A stretch of DNA of 34,918 bases, taken from NCBI GenBank assembly GCA_002714785.1, contig PAYP01000025.1, forward strand, positions 1 to 34,918, read 5' to 3'. Under the pieces are notes generated by a model. That model searched no databases and had not been told where the DNA came from. It was given only the letters and a program-made list of their open reading frames with translations. Each line of letters begins with the position of its first letter. Position 1 is the first letter of the stretch. The stretch is from Candidatus Poribacteria bacterium (lineage in GTDB: Bacteria; Poribacteria; WGA-4E; UBA9662). The translations under genes and the position numbers were made by a program. Shown in pieces: positions 25,226 to 33,447 of the stretch.

Positions 25226-26452
25226 GTGGCAGATAAAATAATTTCCATCTATAAAACTCGTTTATCTTTGAGTGAGCTAATACCCTTATTGGCTATGATG
25301 ATGGCCTTGTCGGCACTGTCCATTGATACGATACTGCCAGCAGTCACAATAATTGCAAAAGATCTGGGGGTCGTCAAAGAAAATAGTGCCCAATTAGTAA
25401 TAGGTGTAATGTTCGCGGCATTTTCATTCGGCCAACTTCTTTATGGACCTTTGTCTGACATAATTGGTCGTAAGCGAGCGTTCTACGTTGGCATTTTTAT
25501 TTTTACTATTGGCTGCATCGTTTCCTATCATGCTACTAACTTTAAAGTCATGCTATTTGGACGACTTCTACAGGGGTTAGGTGTATCTTCCGCTCGAGTC
25601 ATATCACAAGCTATAATCCGAGATCAATATGTGGGAGCTGACATGGCAAAAATCATGTCAATCATAATAAGTATTTTCATTATTGTTCCGGCATTAGCTC
25701 CTAGCCTTGGACAATTGATATTAAAATATTATAGTTATCGATCAATTTTTTTACTTTTGCTTACTCACGCTACGATTGTCGTTTTTTGGCTAGGGATCCG
25801 GCAACCAGAAACACTTGCGGTAGAGAATCGAAAGAGATTTAATGCAAGCCTACTTTTGAAGGAAATGCGTCTGGTTTTGGAAGAAAAGACAACTTTTTTA
25901 TTTTCTGTCTCACAAGGTTTTGTTTTTGGAAATATGGTAGGATTCTTAATGTCTGCCCCACAGATTTTTGCTGATTTGTATCAAGAGCAAGATCGCTTTC
26001 CTCTTTTTTTTGCTGGGTTGGCAATATCTGTAGGTATATCGTCGATTTTAAACTCAAGCCTAGTCAAGCAATTAGGCATGATAAGACTTGCTTCTATTGC
26101 CCTTTTGTTAATGATAAGTTTTTCGTTAATGTTCTTAGTATTTATATTTTTCGGAAATGGCCAGACTCCTTTGTGGATAACTATGTTATTTCTATGTTGT
26201 CTATTTTTTCAGGTAGGTTTTCTAATGGGTAATTTAAATGCCATGGCTATGGAACCCATGGGAGAAAGAGCTGGAATAGCAGCTGCTGTTATTGGTTCAA
26301 TTTCTACATCAATCTCGTGGGCTTGTGGAACAATTGTCGGTCAAAACTACCAAAAAACGTTATTTCCGCTAATTTTGGGGTGGTTTTTGCTTAGTAGTCT
26401 AGCATTTATCGCAATGCGTTTAGGAGTAGCTAAAGCCAGATCACATAACTAA
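25226..26452 (+). CDS. MFS transporter, Bcr/CflA (drug:H+ antiporter 1) type
   Basis: The 408-residue inner-membrane protein has twelve hydrophobic segments. Diagnostic features are D34 in TM1 (LSIDTILPA), motif A GPLSDIIGRKR (74-84), motif B RLLQGLG (113-119) and the antiporter-type VPALAPSLGQLI (154-165). These place it in the Bcr/CflA subfamily, proton-driven exporters of drugs, amino acids or sulfonamide-like compounds. The natural substrate is not known. The start is GTG (25226-25228) with AAGGA eight bases before it. It follows the pectate-lyase-like gene by 217 bp on the same strand; a joint transcript is possible but not shown. The next gene is convergent. Confidence 0.92.
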   Translation: MADKIISIYKTRLSLSELIPLLAMMMALSALSIDTILPAVTIIAKDLGVVKENSAQLVIGVMFAAFSFGQLLYGPLSDIIGRKRAFYVGIFIFTIGCIVSYHATNFKVMLFGRLLQGLGVSSARVISQAIIRDQYVGADMAKIMSIIISIFIIVPALAPSLGQLILKYYSYRSIFLLLLTHATIVVFWLGIRQPETLAVENRKRFNASLLLKEMRLVLEEKTTFLFSVSQGFVFGNMVGFLMSAPQIFADLYQEQDRFPLFFAGLAISVGISSILNSSLVKQLGMIRLASIALLLMISFSLMFLVFIFFGNGQTPLWITMLFLCCLFFQVGFLMGNLNAMAMEPMGERAGIAAAVIGSISTSISWACGTIVGQNYQKTLFPLILGWFLLSSLAFIAMRLGVAKARSHN

Positions 26453-26553
26453 AGGCAGTATTCATTAGAATAGGATCTTATTTTTCTAAACAATAATTAA
26501 TATATTTTCTGACGGATCTTTTATAAGAGTCAATGACATAAGTTTTCCTAGAC

Positions 26554-26576
26554 TAGGATAAATTATTTTTATCCTA
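26554..26576. terminator. Stem-loop, possible bidirectional terminator
   Basis: TAGGATAAA and TTTATCCTA form a perfect nine-base stem around a five-base loop, about 100 bp after the MFS stop. The stem is AT-rich and no clear T-run follows on either strand, so it is not a textbook intrinsic terminator. Its place between convergent genes is suggestive. Confidence 0.35.
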
Positions 26577-26690
26577 ACTGCCTAATATAAAATCAAATAT
26601 ATCGAGCGAGAGTAGGTAAAAATAGTCACAAAGGGAGCAAGAAAAATACGAATATAAATTGTGGAAGTATCTGTTCCAACACAATCATAT

Positions 26691-26719
26691 TAGACTATTG
26701 CCAAACTAAGAATAGTCTA
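26691..26719. repeat. Nine-base inverted repeat with 11-base loop
   Basis: TAGACTATT (26691-26699) and AATAGTCTA (26711-26719) are perfect inverted copies. It lies about 180 bp beyond the stop of the minus-strand amidohydrolase gene. It may form a weak RNA hairpin; no protein-binding consensus is recognised. Confidence 0.4.
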
Positions 26720-26896
26720 TATTAAACTAGTCATAGTGATTGCTATCTTTTTGTTCCCAGTATTTATTGAAGTGTATCGCTCAAAACGTCATTTCTGCGA
26801 TTAGTCAGACGTTTTCTGTTCAATAGGTTTCTGAATATTGTTAAAATTGAACTCTTGCTATTCTATATGGAGAATGGAAATCTGTCTGATATAGAT

Positions 26897-27670
26897 TCAA
26901 GATGGATCGATAATAGAGTAGCAAAAAAACTGTTCGCCTTTGGATGGTACCTGGCAAACCCATTCTCCTTGCGGATTAATTACACCAGAGGGAGAAGAAC
27001 AACGGATTTCTGTTGGTTTACAATTATCAACTGTTACAACCCATACATGACCAGATCTAGCTCGCATTCGAAGGTTAGATTGATGATATTCCCATGCTAC
27101 GTTGGACCACTCATCCGAACTTCTTCCACCATTGACTGCGTGAAATATAATTTTGGCATCCATATCTGACAATTTTTGAGTCAGGTGAGGATCTGGTTTT
27201 GGTGTACAACCAGGATTAGCCCATAAGTCGTTACAGATCAATCCCCCAACCTTGATTTGGTTAAAATCAAAGGTTCGTAGTGGACTAGTTGTATAGTGAT
27301 TGATTTCACCTTCAGGTGGGTTGGTCATACTCCCACACGTCAAAATCTTGCTATGGAATCCCAAGTAGATTCCATTCTGATTGTAGAAGCGAATCTGGTT
27401 GTAACATTTTTGATCTTCAGGTTCTACAAAACAAGTTCCTAATGCTAAGCCAATTCCTGCAGTTTTGGCTTTTTCTCTCACCCGACTTAGTGCTGCATTA
27501 ACCTTTTGTGAATCGAACTGGTGAGTGTATCCACTGAGGGATCCTTCAGGCGTTACCAAGATCTCTGCTTTCTCATCTTTGGCATAATCGATTGCACGCT
27601 CGATTATTATCACATTATCATCAATTTCTGTCGAAACGGAAATTTGCGCTCCTGCAACTCGAAGATTCAT
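26897..27670 (-). CDS. Carbon-nitrogen hydrolase (nitrilase superfamily)
   Basis: This 257-residue cytosolic amidase-like enzyme has the nitrilase-superfamily triad in place: E42 (VTPEGSLSGY), K108 (FHSKIL) and C146 (GLICNDLW). Members cleave nitriles, amides, carbamoyl groups or ureido compounds through a thioester on the cysteine. NDLW after the cysteine and the NGGRSSDEW block differ from well-studied branches (omega-amidase, N-carbamoylputrescine amidase), so the substrate is open. GAGGAGATAA before the ATG is the strongest ribosome-binding site in the window. It shares only the fold with the second family member at 28533-29363; the two are on the same strand but 862 bp apart. Confidence 0.88.
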   Translation of the reverse strand: MNLRVAGAQISVSTEIDDNVIIIERAIDYAKDEKAEILVTPEGSLSGYTHQFDSQKVNAALSRVREKAKTAGIGLALGTCFVEPEDQKCYNQIRFYNQNGIYLGFHSKILTCGSMTNPPEGEINHYTTSPLRTFDFNQIKVGGLICNDLWANPGCTPKPDPHLTQKLSDMDAKIIFHAVNGGRSSDEWSNVAWEYHQSNLRMRARSGHVWVVTVDNCKPTEIRCSSPSGVINPQGEWVCQVPSKGEQFFCYSIIDPS

Positions 27671-28532
27671 TTATCTCCTCTAACTTCAAAAGATCCACTA
27701 TAATGGACCATTAGAAAATTTTTAGGATTAAAGTTTACGTAATAAGTTATTACACTTTTATTGAATACCATTCTAACTGCCTAAACTTAAAACAGAGTTA
27801 AAGAATTTTCAAGGATAGAATGCTCCAAACTAAGGATTGTAGCTATCAACACAAGATGTATGTTTCTTGACTTTAATAAATGTAGCTTCGGTTTCAAATC
27901 AGACGATTCATTCCTATGCTGGTTTGTCACTATATGACATAGGTGAAGAATTATTAGATAATCGTTCTGAATTTTTGGCTAACGGATCCGAGTAGAGGAG
28001 ACCATTATTGTGAAGGTTGGGTCCGATAAGAACCGTCCATGGTCATAAAACTTGCTCCACGGCGACCACTCGAGAGGAATACTTGACGCAATTTTTGGCA
28101 TGGTGGAGAAGCTACTGTCTCACGTGAGGCAGTACAAAAGATGTCTCAAAAAGAGAGAAACGTACTTCTTTCTTTTCAGAAATCTCTGTAATCCTTTGCT
28201 TTATTCCAATAAATTATAATTGGATCCATACTACAAATATCTATTCAAGTTAGTATATTAAAAATCGTTTTTTTCAAAACAATATGTACTAACTAGTTTA
28301 TATATATACTTAATAGCTCATTGGGTCTATTGATTTATTGAACAAGAGTCCATCACCAAACCAAACAATAGGGAAATAACTCATACGTAAAATTTGATTA
28401 GTTGTCAGTTGAATTTCTCATCTGGCCTCACTCATATACCAACTAAACGAAGAATTTTCTTAAATGCAAATAATCTAAAAGGAACAAAACTGTCTTTATC
28501 ATACAAGTGGATTTAGAAAAATCAGTTAGAGG
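27671..28532. other. Longest spacer in the window, 862 bp, possibly eroded coding DNA
   Basis: No intact gene is present. Around 27850-28180 the base composition is less AT-rich and short open pieces appear: on the plus strand a 49-codon piece containing YAGLSLYDIGEELLDNRSEF ending in TAG near 27994, and later REEYLTQFLAWWRSY. On the minus strand there is a 40-codon ATG frame, MPKIASSIPLEWSPWSKFYD. None matches a family I know, and they do not join into one frame. An eroded gene is plausible but unproven. Confidence 0.4.
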
Positions 28533-29363
28533 TTAAATCTTTTCTACGAGTTCAGAAACACCTTTATAAAACCATTCTTGGAGTTGAGTCTTTTCTTTCA
28601 ATACTCGTTTTGAAACCCAACCTGTGGACCGATTCAAGTCTATATCCGCCATCACTAACCGATTCTCAAAGTATCCGGCCTCTAATATCACATTGCCATC
28701 AGGATCAACAATTTTCGAATTACCATGAGAAGAACCTGGGTCAGCTAAGTTCAATGGATTCCCTGGTGTATTAGCCATGAGTAAATAGATACCACTTTCA
28801 GTGGCGCGAGAGATGGGCATAGCTCGGTAAGCTGACAGTTTATGTTCATCCAATAAATTAGACTCACAAGAACAAAAAATACAGATTTGTGCTCCCATTG
28901 CGGCAGGTAGTCTTACTAGCTCCGGATAACGAATATCGTGGCAAATAATAAAAGAGCATGGGACACCCGATAGGTCAACAACTGGTATTTTCTTTTGTGA
29001 ATTTTTACACCATTTTTCTCCTGCTAAAAAGGTCTTTGCATATCGATGCTTCAGGACACCATCTGAGTCAAATATCGCTAAATCATTATACCAACCTCCA
29101 TTTTCAAAACTAGCAGAGCCAATAACAATAGCTATTCGATATTTCAGACATAGTTTACTAATTCGGTCTTCGGCTTCCTTAAAAATCGAGGGGTGCATCT
29201 GATCCCAATAGTCCTGAGAACAACAATATCCAAATAGACATCCTTCAGGGAATGCTAAAATTTGTACTCCCAAGTCAACTGCTTTCTCTATACCGAGGAT
29301 AACTTTCTCTAGGTTCAATTGGACATCTGGACCTGTCAATAGTTGGTAAGCTGCAATCTTCAT
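28533..29363 (-). CDS. Carbon-nitrogen hydrolase (nitrilase superfamily)
   Basis: The 276-residue enzyme has the superfamily triad E40 (FPEGCLFGYC), K110 (YAKTFL) and C141 (IICHDIRYPELVR). CHDIRYPE is the block found in Nit2-, omega-amidase- and deaminated-glutathione-amidase-like branches, and SRATESGIYLLMANTPG fits the same group. LAGEKW just after the lysine is less common. It is likely a cytosolic amidase for metabolite repair or nitrogen salvage, but the substrate cannot be fixed. A good sigma-70-type promoter lies 68-96 bp upstream, with its -35 box inside an inverted repeat. The ATG has only a weak purine stretch before it. Confidence 0.9.
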   Translation of the reverse strand: MKIAAYQLLTGPDVQLNLEKVILGIEKAVDLGVQILAFPEGCLFGYCCSQDYWDQMHPSIFKEAEDRISKLCLKYRIAIVIGSASFENGGWYNDLAIFDSDGVLKHRYAKTFLAGEKWCKNSQKKIPVVDLSGVPCSFIICHDIRYPELVRLPAAMGAQICIFCSCESNLLDEHKLSAYRAMPISRATESGIYLLMANTPGNPLNLADPGSSHGNSKIVDPDGNVILEAGYFENRLVMADIDLNRSTGWVSKRVLKEKTQLQEWFYKGVSELVEKI

Positions 29364-29430
29364 TTTTTCTTACTCAGTATGGTTATATGTTCAAATAATC
29401 AATCAGAGTTTGCTAATTTCATATTTTTGC

Positions 29431-29459
29431 ATTGTAGATCAGAGCTAATATGTTGTCAA
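29431..29459 (-). promoter_or_regulatory. Sigma-70-type promoter for the amidohydrolase gene
   Basis: On the minus strand TTGACA (perfect -35) is followed after 17 bases by TACAAT (-10, five of six matches). The predicted transcript would start near 29424 and give a leader of about 60 bases before the ATG at 29363. This is the best promoter match I found in the window. Confidence 0.55.
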
Positions 29460-29479
29460 TTTGATAGTAGAATTGACAA
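29453..29479. promoter_or_regulatory. Inverted repeat overlapping the -35 box, candidate operator
   Basis: TTGTCAATT (29453-29461) and AATTGACAA (29471-29479) are perfect nine-base inverted copies with a nine-base spacer, so their centres are 18 bp apart, near two helical turns. One arm contains the -35 hexamer of the minus-strand promoter, and the other offers a TTGACA facing the PhyH gene. The layout suits a dimeric regulator acting on both divergent genes. Confidence 0.45.
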
Positions 29480-29894
29480 TAATGAGTAATGTACAACTTC
29501 AAGAAACATATTCTGCTTTTCCATATTTCATTTAACTTTTATCAATTTCAACGACATAAATAGCTATAGCTAGTGTAACCAGAATGATATAGTCTACATA
29601 TCAAATTAACACTGCTAAAATTATGATCAGTTTATAGGTGAGTAAGTACACTTCAAGATAGATAACCATTTATAAATTTATTGAAATGATGAAGATACTG
29701 GAGGTCAATACGTAAAGCGGACAATCTCATTTTTTGCTTATCATCCAATCAAACAGAAAGGTATAGACATGCAATATACTTTTCTTAGCCAATCTTGTAC
29801 AGTAAATAATTGCATAATGAGAGAAGTAATAATTTGGGAGAATAGTCTCGCCTGAAAAAGATCCAATTAGTAGTCGGCCCATAAGGAAATATTG

Positions 29895-30806
29895 ATGATT
29901 TATGACAACACCACTCGAACTTTCGATTGCTCACCAACGTTGAATGATAACCAGATCCTAGACTTTTGTAAGCGAGGATATCTAATACTTCCAGCAGTCG
30001 TACCTGATGATATCAATCAGCGTACATGCGACTATCTAGAAGGCAAAATACCAGCTAACCCAAGCTTTATACCGCATGGAATGAATCAGACAGAACTGGA
30101 TCGCATACGTCGCTCACATGAGCCCAGCACTATCTTTTTGGAAGAATGGTTCATTGAATACGTACTACTCAACGAATCATTGATTGGTATTATGCGTTCT
30201 TTGCTAGGTAAGAATGTTGGGTTACCTATTCTAGCTAGTCATCACAAGGTAAAGTGTCCATCGGAAGCGCAGCAGTGGCACCATGATGCTGATTGTGTCT
30301 TTGGTCCTGAGCTTAATTTTCTCGAAGTCTTCTACTTTCCCCAAGATACACCAGCCGAGTTAGGACCAACGGAATTGTTACCCGGATCACATATTACACA
30401 TACTGATTGTAAGCCAGAAGACAAAGGAGTACTCAGTGAAGGGCCAGCTGGAACTCTGGGTATCCATCACCAGAGTATCCTGCACCGTCGTGGAAAATCT
30501 ACCAAAACTGGTCTGAGGCACATGCTTAAATACAATTATTGGCGCACTGTACCACCAAAAAGAGATTGGATTATAGAGAAGAATTTCGACTTTCATACTG
30601 CTGATTATGGTGGGCATAACTCTGCTCGATATGCTGCACATATGTTTTATTGGTTATGTGGAAAAGAAAACGAGTACAGGATCATTGGTGGTCAGGGATG
30701 GCCGTGGTCAACTCAAAACCAAATTGGTCCATCCTATGGATTTGGGGTAACTGAAGGGTATTTACCTGATTGGAGAAAGACTAATCAAGACGGCTATACC
30801 AAATGA
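29895..30806 (+). CDS. Phytanoyl-CoA dioxygenase (PhyH) family oxygenase
   Basis: This Fe(II)/2-oxoglutarate oxygenase has 303 residues. The metal triad is H129 and D131 in QQWHHDAD and H197 in SILHRRG; R208 (TGLRHML) is the likely 2-oxoglutarate anchor. ELGPTELLPGSHITHT is the usual family block. It belongs to a different branch from the two PhyH proteins at the left end (no LWHDQ element, different termini). A TTG directly precedes the ATG; I start at the ATG (29895) because AAGGA lies seven bases before it. No signal peptide is seen. It is followed 90 bp later by the EamA-type transporter on the same strand with two hairpins between. The substrate is unknown. Confidence 0.9.
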   Translation: MIYDNTTRTFDCSPTLNDNQILDFCKRGYLILPAVVPDDINQRTCDYLEGKIPANPSFIPHGMNQTELDRIRRSHEPSTIFLEEWFIEYVLLNESLIGIMRSLLGKNVGLPILASHHKVKCPSEAQQWHHDADCVFGPELNFLEVFYFPQDTPAELGPTELLPGSHITHTDCKPEDKGVLSEGPAGTLGIHHQSILHRRGKSTKTGLRHMLKYNYWRTVPPKRDWIIEKNFDFHTADYGGHNSARYAAHMFYWLCGKENEYRIIGGQGWPWSTQNQIGPSYGFGVTEGYLPDWRKTNQDGYTK

Positions 30807-30809
30807 AAA

Positions 30810-30839
30810 CAAGAGTCAATTTAATTGATTTGACTCTTG
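30810..30839 (+). terminator. Stem-loop after the PhyH gene
   Basis: CAAGAGTCAA and TTGACTCTTG form a perfect ten-base stem around a ten-base loop, starting four bases after the PhyH stop. No T-run follows, so it may be a weak terminator or an mRNA 3'-end stabiliser between the PhyH and EamA genes. Confidence 0.45.
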
Positions 30840-30858
30840 AATATAATGATATAAACCA

Positions 30859-30877
30859 TTAATGAATTTTTCATTAA
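30859..30877 (+). promoter_or_regulatory. Tight hairpin in the leader of the EamA gene
   Basis: TTAATGAA and TTCATTAA pair perfectly around a three-base loop (TTT), ending 19 bases before the EamA start codon. As RNA it would sit close to the ribosome landing site and could affect translation or attenuate transcription. As DNA it could be an operator. The stem is AT-rich and so only moderately stable. Confidence 0.3.
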
Positions 30878-30896
30878 AAGACTTAGGTTAAGTTAA

Positions 30897-31790
30897 ATGG
30901 AGATCTACATCGTTGCTTTGGTTTTACTTTCTGCTTTATGTCACGCGTGTTGGAATTATTTGAGCAAGGCTAGCAATTCTCCTCAACTCTTTTTAGCATG
31001 GATAGCCATGGCTAGTATTTCTATTTCAGCTACTGTTTTTCTAACTCTTCGGCCTATGATTCCATCATCTATTTGGTTATATATTATTGCTTCTGCAATT
31101 GTTCATTTTGTTTATCTTGTTTCTCTCAGTCAAGCTTATGCTACAGGTGAAATTTCCTATGTTTATCCGATTACTCGTTCTGCTCCAGGATTAATACCTA
31201 TATTTGCTATTTTATTTCTGGGTGAGAAAATTTCGTTCCAAGGAGTAATTGGTATTTTCTGTACTCTTGTTTCTGTCTATCTACTAATCCGACCAGAAGG
31301 ATTACACAGCATTCATAATTTCATGGATTACCTGAAAAAACCAGAATCTTTTTGGTCTTTTTCAACTTTGGCGACCGTTGTGGCATATTCAATCATAGAT
31401 AAAAAAGGGATGGCTGAGTTCTATGGTCAGGTGGGAGATTCCAAAATTATGAATGCGCTTGTATATCTTTTAGCTGAATCTTTTCTATCATCAGTACTCT
31501 ACGTTAGTTATATCGTATACCGTTTCCCTTGGAAAGAGATAATTACCATCGGCCGAAACTCGGCAACACGGATCTTTGTGTCGACTTTCCTCAAAATTTC
31601 TTCCTACAGTTTGATTTTGTATGTCTTAATGACTCAACCAGTAAGCTACATAAGTGCCATTCGTCAATTCTCAGTCATCTTTGTTATCCTACTTGGAGGT
31701 CTTAGCTTAGGCGAATCACAACTGAAATTACGACTGATTTCTGCTTCAACTATGATAGCTGGAATTTTCTTAATTGCCACTGCAACCTAG
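30897..31790 (+). CDS. EamA-family (DMT superfamily) membrane transporter
   Basis: The 297-residue inner-membrane protein has ten hydrophobic segments in two EamA halves. The first half ends with ITRSAPGLIPIFAILFLGEK and FQGVIGIFCTLVSVYLLIRP; the second ends with YISAIRQFSVIFVILLGGLS and IAGIFLIATAT. The position of GEK and GES after the fourth and ninth segments is the DMT signature. Family members export metabolites, amino acids or nucleotide sugars, or import small solutes. The PhyH oxygenase gene immediately upstream suggests export or uptake linked to the oxygenase substrate, which is only context. The ATG is preceded by AGGTTAAGTTAA, a weak ribosome-binding site. Confidence 0.88.
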   Translation: MEIYIVALVLLSALCHACWNYLSKASNSPQLFLAWIAMASISISATVFLTLRPMIPSSIWLYIIASAIVHFVYLVSLSQAYATGEISYVYPITRSAPGLIPIFAILFLGEKISFQGVIGIFCTLVSVYLLIRPEGLHSIHNFMDYLKKPESFWSFSTLATVVAYSIIDKKGMAEFYGQVGDSKIMNALVYLLAESFLSSVLYVSYIVYRFPWKEIITIGRNSATRIFVSTFLKISSYSLILYVLMTQPVSYISAIRQFSVIFVILLGGLSLGESQLKLRLISASTMIAGIFLIATAT

Positions 31791-31982
31791 GTCGTTTTTT
31801 ACTATCAACTACCTAGGTACAGATCAGAAGAATCGTAAATTAACAGTTGATTTGGAATCATCTTATCTCTCAATGACTTAATTATCTTTCCTACATTTTT
31901 CCAATTTACTAGCTGAGTTATCTCTTAGTAATTCGGTATGGAATCAGTTATCAGGCGATATATATTTCTTTTAAATATTTTT

Positions 31983-32900
31983 TTAATCAGAAGCAAAAAT
32001 TTCAGTAATTGCTTCTAATGATCGGCTTAAGTTATTGCTTAATTTTTTGTCGCTATAATCCCTACCTTTTTTAGGCCCACTTATCTCGAGATAGCCTATC
32101 GGGTTACTAACCGGCCAAAGTTTGGTATTACTCAGAATTTGATTCTTAAGATCTTTCAAATGGATAATTCCAGCTTTCTGTTCCTCCGCTGAAAAACCAA
32201 AAGTGTTTTGATATATTGAGTCCGTATTTTTGATATGAAACTCACACATATAAGGTATTTGATGTTCAAATAGTTCATCATGCCTATGAATCACGTTTCC
32301 GTCCTGATCTGCATAACCATGTGAAATATCACCACAAAGATAAACTGGAACTCTGTTACACTGTGCTTCTTGATAATACTCGTTCAACGTGTTCATCATA
32401 TGATCTATTTCCTCTGGTAAGGTTGGAGGCTCTGCTAGACAGGACATTGGCTCAATTGTCAACCCTTTAATTTCTTTAGAAAAAGCATATTCCATTAACC
32501 CTTTCATGTTATTAAGATAATTAGAAATTCCTATCTCTTTCGTTTTCATCAAGTCTCTACATATTGAACCAGGATTGGAACCCACAAAGTCAGCTCCAAC
32601 TAGAGCAGCGACTTCGATAAACCTTTCGTAGCATTTCCTAGCGACTTTTTCTAAGCGCCGATCTTGAGAAAAAAAACCTCCTAACTCGCGATGTGCAGTA
32701 AAACAACTTCTAATTTCAATATCTTTTTTTTCAGCTAAGTTCCGCAAGTCTGTAAAAAAAGAGTCCTCCAACATATAAAGTTCAAAAAAACTACCCAGTT
32801 GTAAATAGCGAACTTTTTGTTCTCTCATAAGATCAAAAAGCCATTCGTATGTGTATCGATACTGTATTGGATCGCTTTTAACACCAATCTCAATTTTCAT
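31983..32900 (-). CDS. Sugar phosphate isomerase/epimerase-like TIM-barrel protein
   Basis: This 305-residue cytosolic protein belongs to the xylose-isomerase-like TIM-barrel clan (AP endonuclease 2 fold). Probable metal ligands are E150 (LTIEPMS), D191 and H194 (LCGDISHGY), H222 (CEFHIKNTD) and E272 (YLEISGPKKGRDYSD), in the order seen in IolE-, OtnI- and tagatose-epimerase-like enzymes. It should isomerise or epimerise a sugar, keto-acid sugar or cyclitol; the substrate is unknown. GAAGGGAGACC before the ATG is a strong ribosome-binding site. It is convergent with the EamA gene, 192 bp apart, and stands alone on its strand with 547 bp upstream. Confidence 0.85.
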   Translation of the reverse strand: MKIEIGVKSDPIQYRYTYEWLFDLMREQKVRYLQLGSFFELYMLEDSFFTDLRNLAEKKDIEIRSCFTAHRELGGFFSQDRRLEKVARKCYERFIEVAALVGADFVGSNPGSICRDLMKTKEIGISNYLNNMKGLMEYAFSKEIKGLTIEPMSCLAEPPTLPEEIDHMMNTLNEYYQEAQCNRVPVYLCGDISHGYADQDGNVIHRHDELFEHQIPYMCEFHIKNTDSIYQNTFGFSAEEQKAGIIHLKDLKNQILSNTKLWPVSNPIGYLEISGPKKGRDYSDKKLSNNLSRSLEAITEIFASD

Positions 32901-33447
32901 TATGGTCTCCCTTCTAATGTCGCTTTTCAGTTACTATAGCCCTTCAACACAGGATTTATTTCTGAGTAGATAGCATCATGTCTTCAATCAATCTGTACAG
33001 TATTCTGCTATTATCGTTTCTAATGAAAACCAAATAGTTAAAAGTAAAAACATTAAGAATTAATACGGACCATTAGATTTTTTGCAAAGCTTAATAACTA
33101 TTTTGGTCACTAATACTAAATAGATAATTGATTGAAAAAAATTAGATAGACTTAATACAAATACGACTTTGACTTATTTCAATTAGACTAATCAATAAGA
33201 AAGATAAAGCAATAAAAATAGGTGATTTAACTCAGAAGACGAATATAATTACAGCAGATAGATATCGATTTTAGTCTAACTACGATAGGGGTGGTTTATA
33301 CCGTGTATTTCAACAAAAAGAATTTGTTTTTTGTCGAAAAAATCAAAATCGAGGCACGAGTTTTCATCCTAATTGAAACAAACCAGAAATTCAGTTGATT
33401 TACACACGTGTTAAATTCTTTTTTTGGTTATTTGCATTATTTGTAAA
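32901..33447. other. Spacer upstream of the TIM-barrel gene, nothing recognised
   Basis: These 547 bp are very AT-rich with stops in every frame. They must contain the TIM-barrel promoter (minus strand) and the end of the right-edge membrane operon. ACAAAAA/TTTTTGT at 33313-33334 is a weak AT dyad. I see no gene or RNA. Confidence 0.5.

Larger units (their letters stand above)
26453..26896. other. Convergent spacer with two stem-loops
   Basis: The 444 bp between the convergent MFS and amidohydrolase genes have no gene-like frame. The two dyads listed separately (26554-26576 and 26691-26719) are the only structure seen and may end transcription from either side. Confidence 0.5.
29364..29894. 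other. Divergent spacer between amidohydrolase and PhyH genes
   Basis: This 531 bp AT-rich stretch separates divergent genes. The minus-strand promoter and overlapping dyad near 29431-29479 are listed separately. I see no gene-like frame. The PhyH promoter should lie in the right half, but no clear -35/-10 pair is evident. Confidence 0.5.

Noticed and set aside
26574-27784. Shared 12-mer CTAACTGCCTAA in two spacers
   Set aside because: Many 12-base matches are expected by chance in 35 kb of biased DNA, and the flanks do not match.
33313-33334. AT dyad ACAAAAA/TTTTTGT as a terminator for the right-edge operon
   Set aside because: The stem is only A-T rich with one G-C pair and no T-run on the correct side, so it is too weak to call.
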